Made by a program: the position numbers and the translations under genes. The notes beneath the pieces were generated by a model. The model saw nothing but the letters and a program-made list of their open reading frames with translations, did not search any database and was not told where the DNA came from. Source: JACVRM01 sp046262315 (lineage in GTDB: Bacteria > Actinomycetota > Thermoleophilia > Gaiellales > Gaiellaceae). Taken from it: a stretch of 44,837 bases of DNA. Of this stretch, positions 23,223-30,731 are shown one piece after another (positions within the stretch are counted from its first letter, which is position 1; each line of letters opens with the position of its first letter). The DNA is taken from positions 1 through 44,837 of the forward strand of contig JBHEMZ010000065.1 in the NCBI GenBank assembly GCA_046262315.1, written 5' to 3'.

Positions 23223-25686
23223 ATGAAACGGCGCCCCGAGGGCACTGTCACGTTTCTCTTCACGGACGTGGAGGGCTCGACTCGGCTGCTGTACGAGCTC
23301 GGGCCGGAGGAGTACGCGGAGGCGCTCGCGCAGCACCGGCGGGCGCTGCGCGAGGCGTTCGAGGCGCACGGCGGGGTGGAAGTGGATACGCAGGGAGATG
23401 CCTTCTTCGTGGCGTTCGGGTCGGCGAACGAAGCCGTGGGGGCCGCCGCCAAGGCGAAGGAAGTGCTCGAAGGGACGCCGATTCGTGTTCGCATCGGCCT
23501 GCACACGGGCACGCTCTCGTCACAGAAGAGGGCTATATAGGCGTGGACGTCCACCGGGGCGCGCGGATCGCGGCAGCGGGGCACGGCGGTCAGGTGCTGC
23601 TCTCGGCGGCGACGCGTGACGCTCTCGTTACAGGGACTGTCCCTGTAACGGAGCTGTGCGACCTGGGCGAGCAGCGCCTAAGGGATCTCGGTGCGCCGAT
23701 CCGTCTCTTTCAGCTCGGCGAGGTGGCTTTCCGCCCCTCAAGGTGCTGTACCGCTCCACGCTTCCCGTGCAGCCCTCGCCGCTCGTCGGCCGCGAGCGTG
23801 AGCTCGAGGAGGCGGGTGCGCTGCTGCGTGAGAGCCGGCTGCTGACGCTCACCGGCCCGGGTGGTTCCGGCAAGACTCGCCTCGCGTTGCAGCTCGCGGC
23901 GGAGGCGGCAGACGACTTCCCGGACGGCATCTACTGGGTACCGCTTCAGTCCGTTCGTGACGCTGCACACGTCATGTCTGCAATCGCCGAGGCGCTGGGC
24001 GCGGGCGACGCGATTGCCGAGTTCGTGGGCGACAAACGGCTCCTGCTCGTCGTGGACAACCTGGAGCAGGTCGTGGAGGCGGCGCCTCAGCTCGCCGAGC
24101 TGCTCGCCCAGACGCCTAGCGCCAGAATCCTCGCCACGAGCAGAGAGCCGCTCCACATCGCGGGCGAGCACCGGTTCTCTGTCGAGCCACTGCCCACCGC
24201 TGCGGGCGTCGAGCTCTTCAGCCAGCGCGTGCGGGCGGTCGACCGGGCGTTCCGGCCGACGCTCGAGGTCGAGGAGATCTGCCGTCGCCTCGACGGGCTG
24301 CCGCTGGCGATCGAGCTCGCCGCGGCCCGCGTTGGACTGCTCGCGCCCGACGCGCTGCTCGCGCGGCTCGAGCAAACGCTCCCCGTCCTGACCGGAGGGA
24401 GGCGCGACGCCCCCGAGCGCCACCGAACTTTGGCGGCCACGATCCAGTGGAGCTACGAGCTGCTCTCGCCGGCGGAGCAGGACGCGTTTCGCAAGCTGGC
24501 CGTCTGTCCCGGCAGCTTCTCGACTGGGTCCGCAGAGACGGTTTGCGAGGCCAGCCTCGATACGATCGGCTCGCTCGTCGAGAAGAGCCTGGTGCGGCGC
24601 TGGGAGAGCGGTCGGCTGGGCATGCTCGAAACAATTCGCGAGTTCGCAGCCGGCGAGCTCGGGAGCTCAAGTGAGCGCGAGGGGCTGCGCCGGCGGCATG
24701 CCGAGCACTTCCTCGCGCTGGCCGCGCCGATCGAGCTCGCGGAGCACGCCTTGGAGAACGAGGCTCTCGACTTCGCGAGGACGGAGCGCGACAACCTTCG
24801 CGCGGCGCTGGAGTGGTCCGTCGAGACCCGCAATTTCGAGTTCGGCCTGCGGCTGGCTACGGCGCTGGAGTCCTACTGGTCGGTCGTGCCCCACGACGGT
24901 ATGCGCTGGTTCGAGGAGCTGCTCGCGGGCGCACCAGACGCGCCGCTCGAGCTCCGCGCGCGTGCGTTGCGTGCCTACGGGGGAGCGGCGAATCCGGGCG
25001 GCGATGATGCCCTCGCGGAGCGCCTCTACCAGGCGAGCCGCGGCGCTTTCCTGGCTGTGGGGGATGAGGGAGCCGCTGTCCATCTGGTGATGCGGCTGGG
25101 TCACTCTGCCCTCTACCGCGGCGACACTGAGCGCGCCCGCGAGCTGGCCGAGAGCAGCCTGGCCGGGGCGCGCGCTCACGGGGACCTCATGACCGAGAGC
25201 CAGGCGCTCGGCCTACTCGGCGAGCTCGAGTACGGCGACGCCGAGCATGAGACGGGGTTACAGCTGCTCGAGCGGAGCGCCGCGCTGGCCGGCGAGATCG
25301 GCTTTACCTGGTGGCGCACGGCGATGCTCGGCAAGCTCGTCGATCGCAAGCTCGAGCTCGGCATGCTCGACGCCGCGGCGGGCCACGCGCGGGAGGCGCT
25401 GACGCTCGCGAGTACTCAAGACGACCGCCAGCGGATCCTCCGCGGCCTCGCCCGCCTAGCGCGCATCGAGGCCGAGCGAGGGAACACGCATCGGGCAGGC
25501 CGGCTCTGGGGCGTGATCGAGGCGGAGGAGGAGCGCGGCCCGCTCGGGGCTTGGGGGGTCGAGCGCGAGCGGTTCGCCGGCCCGGTGCTCGCCCATTCCG
25601 GCCTGGAGTTCGAGCGCGGGCGAGAAGTGGGTCGCGCGCTCCCCCTCGACGACGCTGTGGCGGAGGCGCTCGCGGAGCAAGGTTGA
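23223..25686 (+). pseudogene. cyclase-STAND-TPR paralog 3, interrupted by two -1 frameshifts
   Basis: Homologous from end to end to the two paralogs but read in three frames. Frame A, 23223-23540: FTDVEGST, VEVDTQGDAFFVAF, ending after IGLHTG. Frame B, from about 23519 to about 23733: VTEEGYIGVDVHRGARI through IRLFQLGE. Frame C, from about 23731 to 25686: FPPLKVLYRSTLP, Walker A GPGGSGKT, Walker B LLVVDNLEQV, LATSREPLHI and the TPR-like C-terminus. Each break is explained by one missing base: near 23511-23519, and in the C run at 23731-23737 (TTCCGCCCC for TTCCCGCCCC). No slippery heptamer is seen. The long intact frame C argues for recent decay or sequencing errors. Relative to its paralogs it also carries about four extra residues at a perfect palindrome. 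Confidence 0.75.
23626..23650. repeat. perfect 25-bp palindrome inside the broken cyclase gene
   Basis: CGTTACAGGGAC (23626-23637) and GTCCCTGTAACG (23639-23650) flank a single T. It encodes residues LVTGTVPVTE, longer than the corresponding place in both paralogs. Its centre, GGACTGTCCC (23634-23643), is the reverse complement of the GGGACAGTCC found before the dispersed repeats at 8343-8352 and 38574-38583. Confidence 0.6.
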
Positions 25687-25708
25687 CCCAGCCTCGAGCG
25701 CTGGGTCA
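25684..25708. terminator. hairpin overlapping a stop codon, candidate terminator
   Basis: TGACCCAGC (25684-25692) and GCTGGGTCA (25700-25708) form a perfect 9-bp stem with a 7-nt loop. The left arm begins with the stop codon of the cyclase-STAND gene. No T run follows. Confidence 0.45.
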
Positions 25709-25720
25709 GCACGCTCTCCC

Positions 25721-25726
25721 TAGACT
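25721..25726 (+). promoter_or_regulatory. -10 box TAGACT, leaderless-type promoter for the UbiD-like gene
   Basis: TAGACT ends 7 nt before ATG 25734. No ribosome binding site intervenes. Confidence 0.45.
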
Positions 25727-25733
25727 GGCCGCG

Positions 25734-27242
25734 ATGACACCGCCCAGCGACCTACGCGACTGGATCCGCTTGCTCGAGTCGCAGGGCGAGCTCGTTCGCG
25801 TCGACGCCGAGGTCGACCCGCACCTCGAGGTGACCGAGATCGTCGACCGCACGGTGAAGGCGGGCGGGCCGGCGCTGCTCTTCTCCAACCTCAAGGGCTC
25901 GAAGCACCCGCTGCTCATCAACCAGTTCGGCACCGAGCGTCGCATGTGCATGGCCTTCGACGCCGCCTCGCTCGACGACGTGGCGCGCCGGCTCGAGGAC
26001 GTGCTCGAGATGCAGCCGCCGCAGGGGCTCGCAGAGAAGGTGCGTGGCCTCAAGAAGCTCAAGTCGATCGCCGACTCGCGCCCGAAGACGGTGCGCCGCG
26101 GCGCCTGCCAGGAGATCGTGCTCACCGGCGACGAGGTCGATCTCTCGCTCCTGCCGGTCCAGACGTGCTGGCCCGAAGACGCTGCGCCGTTCATCACGCT
26201 CCCCGCCGTCATCACGCACGATCCGCACACGGGCACGCGCAACGTCGGCATGTACCGCATGCAGGTCTGCGACGAACGCTCGACGCTCATGCACTGGCAG
26301 ATCCACAAGGACGGGCGCATGGACTACCTGGCCACGGACGGGCGGCTGGAGGTGGCGGTCGCGCTCGGCCTCGACCCCGTCGCGACCTACTCGGCCTCCG
26401 CGCCGCTGCCGAAGCACATCGACGAGTTCATGCTCGCCGGCTTCCTGAAGGGCGAGCCTGTCGAGATGGTGCGCGCGAAGACGGTCGATCTGGAGGTGCC
26501 GGCCGACGCGGAGATCGTGCTCGAGGGCTACGTCCAGCAGGGTGACCTCGGCTCCGAGGGCCCCTTTGGCGACCACACGGGCTACTACACGGGCATCGAG
26601 CCGTTCCCCATCTTCCACGTCACGGCGATGACGATGCGCGAGCACGCCGTCTACCCGTCGATCGTCGTCGGCAAGCCGCCACAAGAGGACGCCTGGCTCG
26701 GCAAGGCCACGGAGCGCATCTTCCTGCCGGCCGTGCGCATGACGGTGCCGGAGATCGTCGACTACGACCTGCCGGTCGCGGGCGCGTTCCACAACTGCTG
26801 CATCGTCTCGATCCGCAAGGCCTTTCCCGGCCACGCGAAGAAGGTCATGCACGCGATCTGGGGTCTCGGGATGCTCAGCCTGACGAAGTCGATCGTCGTC
26901 GTGGACGAGCACGTCAACGTCCACGACTACGAGGAGGTCTTCTTCTACGTCGGCGCGAACGTCGACCCGAAGCGGGACGTGGTCCTCACCGAGGGCCCGG
27001 CCGACCATCTCGACCACGCCCCGACGCTCCAGTTCGTGGGCGGCAAGATCGGCATCGACGCGACCGCGAAGGGACCGGCGGAGGGCACGCGCGAGTGGCC
27101 GCCGGAGATCGAGATGAGCGAGGAGATCCGGAAGCGGGTCACGGAGCGCTGGGCCGAGTACGGCATCGAGCTCGGATCCGTCGACCGCAACGGTTCGGGT
27201 AAGCGCCTCCTCCCGACCCTCCGAAGACGCCTCTCGAGCTAG
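25734..27242 (+). CDS. UbiD-family prenylated-FMN decarboxylase (probable menaquinone-pathway decarboxylase)
   Basis: 502 residues from ATG 25734. UbiD enzymes use prenylated FMN, made by UbiX (also in this window), for reversible decarboxylation of aromatic acids. Family features: LRDWIRLLESQGELVRVDAEVDPHLEVTEI at the start, NVGMYRMQVCDERSTLMHWQIHKDG in the cofactor domain, and EGYVQQGDLGSEGPFGDHTGYY, which carries conserved acidic active-site residues, then VYPSIVVGKPPQEDAWLG. Placed among mqn and bc-complex genes, it most likely decarboxylates the prenylated naphthoate intermediate of the futalosine route (MqnL role). A catabolic or UbiD role cannot be excluded by sequence alone. Confidence 0.9.
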   Translation: MTPPSDLRDWIRLLESQGELVRVDAEVDPHLEVTEIVDRTVKAGGPALLFSNLKGSKHPLLINQFGTERRMCMAFDAASLDDVARRLEDVLEMQPPQGLAEKVRGLKKLKSIADSRPKTVRRGACQEIVLTGDEVDLSLLPVQTCWPEDAAPFITLPAVITHDPHTGTRNVGMYRMQVCDERSTLMHWQIHKDGRMDYLATDGRLEVAVALGLDPVATYSASAPLPKHIDEFMLAGFLKGEPVEMVRAKTVDLEVPADAEIVLEGYVQQGDLGSEGPFGDHTGYYTGIEPFPIFHVTAMTMREHAVYPSIVVGKPPQEDAWLGKATERIFLPAVRMTVPEIVDYDLPVAGAFHNCCIVSIRKAFPGHAKKVMHAIWGLGMLSLTKSIVVVDEHVNVHDYEEVFFYVGANVDPKRDVVLTEGPADHLDHAPTLQFVGGKIGIDATAKGPAEGTREWPPEIEMSEEIRKRVTERWAEYGIELGSVDRNGSGKRLLPTLRRRLSS

Positions 27243-27273
27243 ACGCGGGAAACCCGGAGGGTTTGCCGCGTCT
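27241..27273. terminator. long hairpin at the end of the UbiD-like gene, candidate terminator
   Basis: The arms 27241-27255 and 27259-27273 are reverse complements with one mismatch, around a 3-nt loop. The left arm begins within the stop codon. No T run follows. It separates the UbiD-like gene from the cytochrome operon. Confidence 0.5.
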
Positions 27274-27282
27274 GTTACGTCA

Positions 27283-27312
27283 TTGACGTGTAAAGATTCG
27301 AGCCGCTTGAAT
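27283..27312 (+). promoter_or_regulatory. candidate promoter of the cytochrome bc operon
   Basis: TTGACG (27283-27288) and TTGAAT (27307-27312) lie 18 bp apart, 5/6 and 4/6 matches to the vegetative consensus. They lie in a relatively AT-rich gap just after the terminator hairpin and 30 bp before the operon's first start codon. Confidence 0.35.
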
Positions 27313-27330
27313 TCCGGTTGACCCGCTCTT

Positions 27331-27336
27331 AGGAGG
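27331..27336 (+). promoter_or_regulatory. ribosome binding site AGGAGG deciding a CTG start
   Basis: A full-consensus AGGAGG with a 6-nt spacer to CTG 27343. The alternative TTG 27373 lies 36 nt away and has no ribosome binding site of its own. Confidence 0.55.
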
Positions 27337-27342
27337 CACGGA

Positions 27343-28326
27343 CTGGATCCGCACGGCCAAGACAGGCCGCATTTGCCCGGCCCGACCATCTGGCCGGTCG
27401 GCTTCGCCGTCGGGATCGTCTGCATCCTCGCCGGGTTGGTCGTCAGCATGCCCGCCGTCATCGCCGGCGTGGTCATCACGGTTGTCTTCGGCTTTCTCTG
27501 GGTGCGCGAGGCGACACGCGAGTATCGCGGCGAGCGCGCGCCGCTCGACCCTGTCGGGTCGCAGGAGCCGGAGCCGGCCTCCGTGCCTGCCGCACCGCCG
27601 CGGCCCGCGGCCGAGGGCGAGGCGGCCATGCCGCTCATGTCCGACGCGGAGGTGGAGCGCTACCCACGCAGCAAGTTCCTCGAGCTCGCAACCCTCGGCC
27701 TCGGCGGCGTGATCGGCGGCATCGTCACGGTGCCCTCACTCGGCTTCATGGTGCTGCCCGGGTTCACGGAGGACGAGCCCGAGGAGGTCGATCTCGGCCC
27801 GCTCGAGAACTTCCCCGAGGGAAGCTTCGTAGTCTCGACCTTCATGCTCGACCCCTCCGAGGGTGAGGTCACGCGGCGCACCGCCTACATCCGCAATAAC
27901 GGCCTGCTCGAGGGCCAGCCCAGCTTCACGATCATCTCGAATCGCTGCGCCCACCTCGGCTGTCCGGTGCAGCCGAACGGACTGCTCGACGAGAAGAAGC
28001 GCACCGAGGTCCCAACAGACGCTCCGAGCGGAGGCAAGACGAAGGTGCTGATCACGCCCGTCGATCCCTCGGGCTTCGGCTGCCCCTGCCATGGCGGCCA
28101 GTACGACACCGAGGGGAACCGCAGGGCCGGCCCGCCGGTCCGCGCGCTCGACCGCTACCACTACTCGATCCGCAACGGCCGCCTGCACCTCGGCAAGCCC
28201 TACAGCGTGGGCGAGGTCGAGGGTACGGGCAAGGAGGCGGTCATCAAGAGCTACGAGCTGACAGGCCCGGGTCAGCACGTCGACGGCCTCGAGGCGTGGC
28301 TCTACCCCATCCAGCCGCCGAGATAG
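27343..28326 (+). CDS. qcrA: Rieske iron-sulfur subunit of the menaquinol:cytochrome c reductase
   Basis: 327 residues from CTG 27343, behind a consensus AGGAGG; TTG 27373 is the alternative and would give 317. Two N-terminal transmembrane helices (about 15-34 and 37-54), a linker, a third helix (about 114-138) and the Rieske domain follow. Box I CAHLGC gives ligands Cys202 and His204, and box II CPCHGG gives Cys247 and His250. Cys207 and Cys249 are placed to form the usual disulfide. The three-helix N-terminus resembles actinobacterial QcrA rather than the single-helix type. It transfers electrons from menaquinol at the Qo site to the cytochrome c domain of the third subunit. First gene of a three-gene operon. 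Confidence 0.93.
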   Translation: MDPHGQDRPHLPGPTIWPVGFAVGIVCILAGLVVSMPAVIAGVVITVVFGFLWVREATREYRGERAPLDPVGSQEPEPASVPAAPPRPAAEGEAAMPLMSDAEVERYPRSKFLELATLGLGGVIGGIVTVPSLGFMVLPGFTEDEPEEVDLGPLENFPEGSFVVSTFMLDPSEGEVTRRTAYIRNNGLLEGQPSFTIISNRCAHLGCPVQPNGLLDEKKRTEVPTDAPSGGKTKVLITPVDPSGFGCPCHGGQYDTEGNRRAGPPVRALDRYHYSIRNGRLHLGKPYSVGEVEGTGKEAVIKSYELTGPGQHVDGLEAWLYPIQPPR

Positions 28327-28332
28327 ACGCCG

Positions 28333-29133
28333 ATGCCGCCACTTCCAGCCCGCCGTAAGTCCGCCCGCCGCCAGCAGATCGAGGCGCTGGCCATGTACCC
28401 GCTCGACTGGCTGGAGGAGCGCTCCGGCCTCATCGGTGGCGTCAAGTACTTCCTCTTTCGCAAGGTGCCGGGCGACGTCGGCTGGTGGCACACGCTCGGC
28501 TCCGCGACGCTCACGGCGTTCATCGTCCAGCTCCTGACGGGCTCGATCCTGGCGATGTACTACAAGCCCGATCCCGACTCGGCATACGAGTCGGTCCAGA
28601 ACATCACGAACGAGCTGACGCTCGGCTGGCTCGTGCGCGGTATGCACCGCTGGGGCGCAAGCGTCTTCATCATCCTCATGTTCTTCCACATGGCACGCGT
28701 CTTTCTGTTCGGTGCCTACAAGTACCCACGTGAGCTGAACTGGATCATCGGGGTGCTGCTGCTCGTGCTCGGCATGCTGGAGGGCTTCACGGGCTACCTG
28801 CTGCCCTGGGACCAGACGGCGTATTGGGCGACGGTCGTCGGCATCAACCTGAACGGGACAGCGCCGTTCGTCGGGGAGTTCCTGGCGCAGTTCCTGAGAT
28901 CCGGGTCCGAGATCGGCGGTGACACGCTGACGCGCTTCTACGCCATGCACATGCTGCTCATACCAGGTGCGCTGATGGCGCTGATCGGGCTGCACCTCTA
29001 CCTCGTCATCCGGCTCGGCGTGTCCTCGCCGCCGTGGTCGGACGAGGCCGCGGGCATGGAGCGGCCCGATCCGAAGGGAACGGGGCGAGCGGGGCTCGTG
29101 CAGCCGTCGGGCCGTGGAGGCATCAAGCGATGA
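28333..29133 (+). CDS. qcrB: cytochrome b subunit, b6-type (N-terminal four-helix part)
   Basis: 266 residues, the length of a cytochrome b6-like subunit, with four main transmembrane helices. The haem-binding histidine pairs are His105/His119 (13 residues between) and His206/His221 (14 between); the 13/14 pattern is that of b6-type rather than bc1-type cytochrome b. The Qo-site region GYLLPWDQTAYWA is present. The protein has no cysteine, so a haem covalently held as in b6f or the Bacillus QcrB is not expected. Only 6 bp separate it from the Rieske gene, and the next start follows after 46 bp. Confidence 0.93.
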   Translation: MPPLPARRKSARRQQIEALAMYPLDWLEERSGLIGGVKYFLFRKVPGDVGWWHTLGSATLTAFIVQLLTGSILAMYYKPDPDSAYESVQNITNELTLGWLVRGMHRWGASVFIILMFFHMARVFLFGAYKYPRELNWIIGVLLLVLGMLEGFTGYLLPWDQTAYWATVVGINLNGTAPFVGEFLAQFLRSGSEIGGDTLTRFYAMHMLLIPGALMALIGLHLYLVIRLGVSSPPWSDEAAGMERPDPKGTGRAGLVQPSGRGGIKR

Positions 29134-29163
29134 GCTTGCTCACCTCGGCGGGACGCCGCTGGC

Positions 29164-29171
29164 AAAGGAGG
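29164..29171 (+). promoter_or_regulatory. ribosome binding site AAAGGAGG deciding the start of the fused subunit
   Basis: AAAGGAGG with an 8-nt spacer to GTG 29180. An in-frame GTG at 29114, inside the cytochrome b gene, has no such signal and is rejected. Confidence 0.6.
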
Positions 29172-29179
29172 CCGGCGGC

Positions 29180-30013
29180 GTGAGTAGAGCCCAAGACGAG
29201 CGGCGGGCGCAGCACCAGCGCTACAAGCGCGACGTCGAGGAGCGCGGCAAGCCGTTCTACCCGTTCGCGATGTTCCACGACACGGTGATGAGCCTCGTCG
29301 TCGTGATCGTGATCGCGGTGCTGACGGTCGTCTGGAAGTTCACGGCGGGGGAGGAGGCCGGCGAGCCCGGCTGGCTCGGCCCACTCTACGCCGACAAAGC
29401 CGATCCGGGCACGACCACCTTCGTGCCGCGGCCCGACTGGTACTTCTACTTCCTCTTCTACCTGCTGCGGATCTTCGACCACCCGAACGCGGTCATCCTC
29501 GGGACCATCGGCGTGCCGACCATCGCGCTCGTGCTGATGCTGATGCTGCCGTTCCTCGACCGCCGGCGCGAGCGTCGGCTGCTGCGCCGCCCCGTGGCGA
29601 TCGTGGCCGCAGCCCTGACCGCGGCGACGATGGGCGTGCTCACCTACGAGGGCGCGACCGTGCGGGAGATCTCGGGCGGCAACGCGACGGAGATCGTGGC
29701 CGAGTGGCAGGACCTCAATAACCTGCCCGACGAGGCGGTCCCCGGCGCGACGATCTTCGCCGGCGTCGGATGCCAGCAGTGCCACACCTATCTCGGCACC
29801 GGGTCGTCCAACGCGGGCGCGCCGGACCTCAGTGAGATCGGTGCGCAGGAGGGCAAGAACGTCGAGTACTTAGCCCGTTACGTCGGGAATCCGCGCGAGT
29901 TCGGCAACGCGGTCATGCCGCAGTACTCGGAGGAGTTTCCGTCGGGCAGCCTCGACGCCGAGCAGTTACGGCAGGTTGGTGTGTTCCTGGCCGCCTCCAA
30001 GGGCGGCGGGTAG
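29180..30013 (+). CDS. qcrC: cytochrome b C-terminal (subunit IV-like) domain fused to a c-type cytochrome
   Basis: 277 residues from GTG 29180. After a charged N-terminus come three transmembrane helices (about 35-53, 104-126 and 138-156) of the subunit-IV type, with PDWY at 85-88, the variant of the Qo-site PEWY motif. The C-terminal approximately 100 residues form a cytochrome c domain: CQQCH (Cys198, Cys201, His202) and probable axial Met246 in NAVMPQYS. A b/c fusion of this kind is known from menaquinol complexes of Gram-positive bacteria such as Bacillus, so the complex passes electrons from menaquinol through Rieske to its own haem c. The UbiX gene starts 16 bp downstream. Confidence 0.9.
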   Translation: MSRAQDERRAQHQRYKRDVEERGKPFYPFAMFHDTVMSLVVVIVIAVLTVVWKFTAGEEAGEPGWLGPLYADKADPGTTTFVPRPDWYFYFLFYLLRIFDHPNAVILGTIGVPTIALVLMLMLPFLDRRRERRLLRRPVAIVAAALTAATMGVLTYEGATVREISGGNATEIVAEWQDLNNLPDEAVPGATIFAGVGCQQCHTYLGTGSSNAGAPDLSEIGAQEGKNVEYLARYVGNPREFGNAVMPQYSEEFPSGSLDAEQLRQVGVFLAASKGGG

Positions 30014-30029
30014 CGCCCGCAGGGGCTTC

Positions 30030-30623
30030 GTGCGCGTCTTCCTGGGAATCACGGGCGGCTCGGGTGCGCCGTACGCCGCGCGCCTGCTGAGCGCGCTCGC
30101 GGCGGCAGCCGACAACGAGATCGGCGTGTGCGCCTCGGACGCCGGTGTGCAGGTGCTCGCCACCGAGTTGTACGGCGATGCGCGCCTCCCCCGGGACGAG
30201 ACCCTGGCGCGGTTCGTCGAGGGCGCGGAGGGCGCGGCGACCGTCTACGACCCGCGCGACTACAGCTCGCCGTACGCGAGCGGCTCGGCGCGCGTGCACG
30301 GCTACGTCGTCTGCCCGTGCTCGATGGCGACTGCGGGGACAATTGCCTCTGGGGGCGAGGCGAATCTGATCCACCGGGCGGCCAACGTGGCACTGAAGGA
30401 AGGCCGCCGGCTCGTACTCGTGCCGCGCGAGACGCCCCTCTCGGACATCCATCTCGAGAACCTGCTGCGGCTGCGACGCGCGGGCGCCGTGATCCTCTTC
30501 GCTGCGCCGGGCTTCTACCATGGCTCCGACTCCGTGGAACAGCTCGTGGACTTCGTCGCGGCGCGCTGTCTCGACCAGCTCGGTCTCGAACAGGACCTCG
30601 TCCCGGAGTGGGGCACAGAGTGA
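30030..30623 (+). CDS. ubiX: UbiX-family flavin prenyltransferase
   Basis: 197 residues from GTG 30030, chosen because the family begins with the beta strand VRVFLGITGGSGAPYAARLL. UbiX joins a dimethylallyl group to FMN to make the prenylated FMN that UbiD decarboxylases require. Further motifs: VVCPCSMATAGTIASGGEANLIHRAANVALKE (FMN phosphate and prenyl binding) and LVLVPRETPLSDIHLENLLRL. It lies directly behind the cytochrome operon and close to the UbiD-like gene, supporting a joint role in menaquinone synthesis. Confidence 0.93.
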   Translation: MRVFLGITGGSGAPYAARLLSALAAAADNEIGVCASDAGVQVLATELYGDARLPRDETLARFVEGAEGAATVYDPRDYSSPYASGSARVHGYVVCPCSMATAGTIASGGEANLIHRAANVALKEGRRLVLVPRETPLSDIHLENLLRLRRAGAVILFAAPGFYHGSDSVEQLVDFVAARCLDQLGLEQDLVPEWGTE

Positions 30624-30647
30624 GCGTGCGCCGCTTCTGTGACAAGT

Positions 30648-30727
30648 CGTCCACACCCGTCTCGCCGGGACAGTACTCGGGGTCAGACCCAGGCCGTGTC
30701 CGGCTCGGACAGGAGCGGGTGTGACGA
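30648..30727. other. structured intergenic segment upstream of menG
   Basis: An outer stem pairs CGTCCACACCCG (30648-30659) with CGGGTGTGACG (30716-30726), leaving one bulged C. Inside lie a GTCCG-GCT-CGGAC hairpin (30698-30710) and a GGGTC-AGACCC inverted repeat near 30680-30690. The segment ends just before the GTG of menG, so it would form a multi-branched leader in the mRNA. Not a recognised riboswitch class. Confidence 0.35.
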
Positions 30728-30731
30728 GTTG

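Noticed and set aside
23511..23737. Programmed ribosomal frameshifting in the third cyclase paralog
   Set aside because: No slippery X-XXY-YYZ heptamer or nearby stimulatory pseudoknot is evident at either site, and both breaks are explained by single missing bases.
29114..29179. Upstream GTG start (29114) for the cytochrome b/c fusion subunit
   Set aside because: It lies inside the cytochrome b gene without a ribosome binding site, while GTG 29180 has AAAGGAGG 8 nt upstream.
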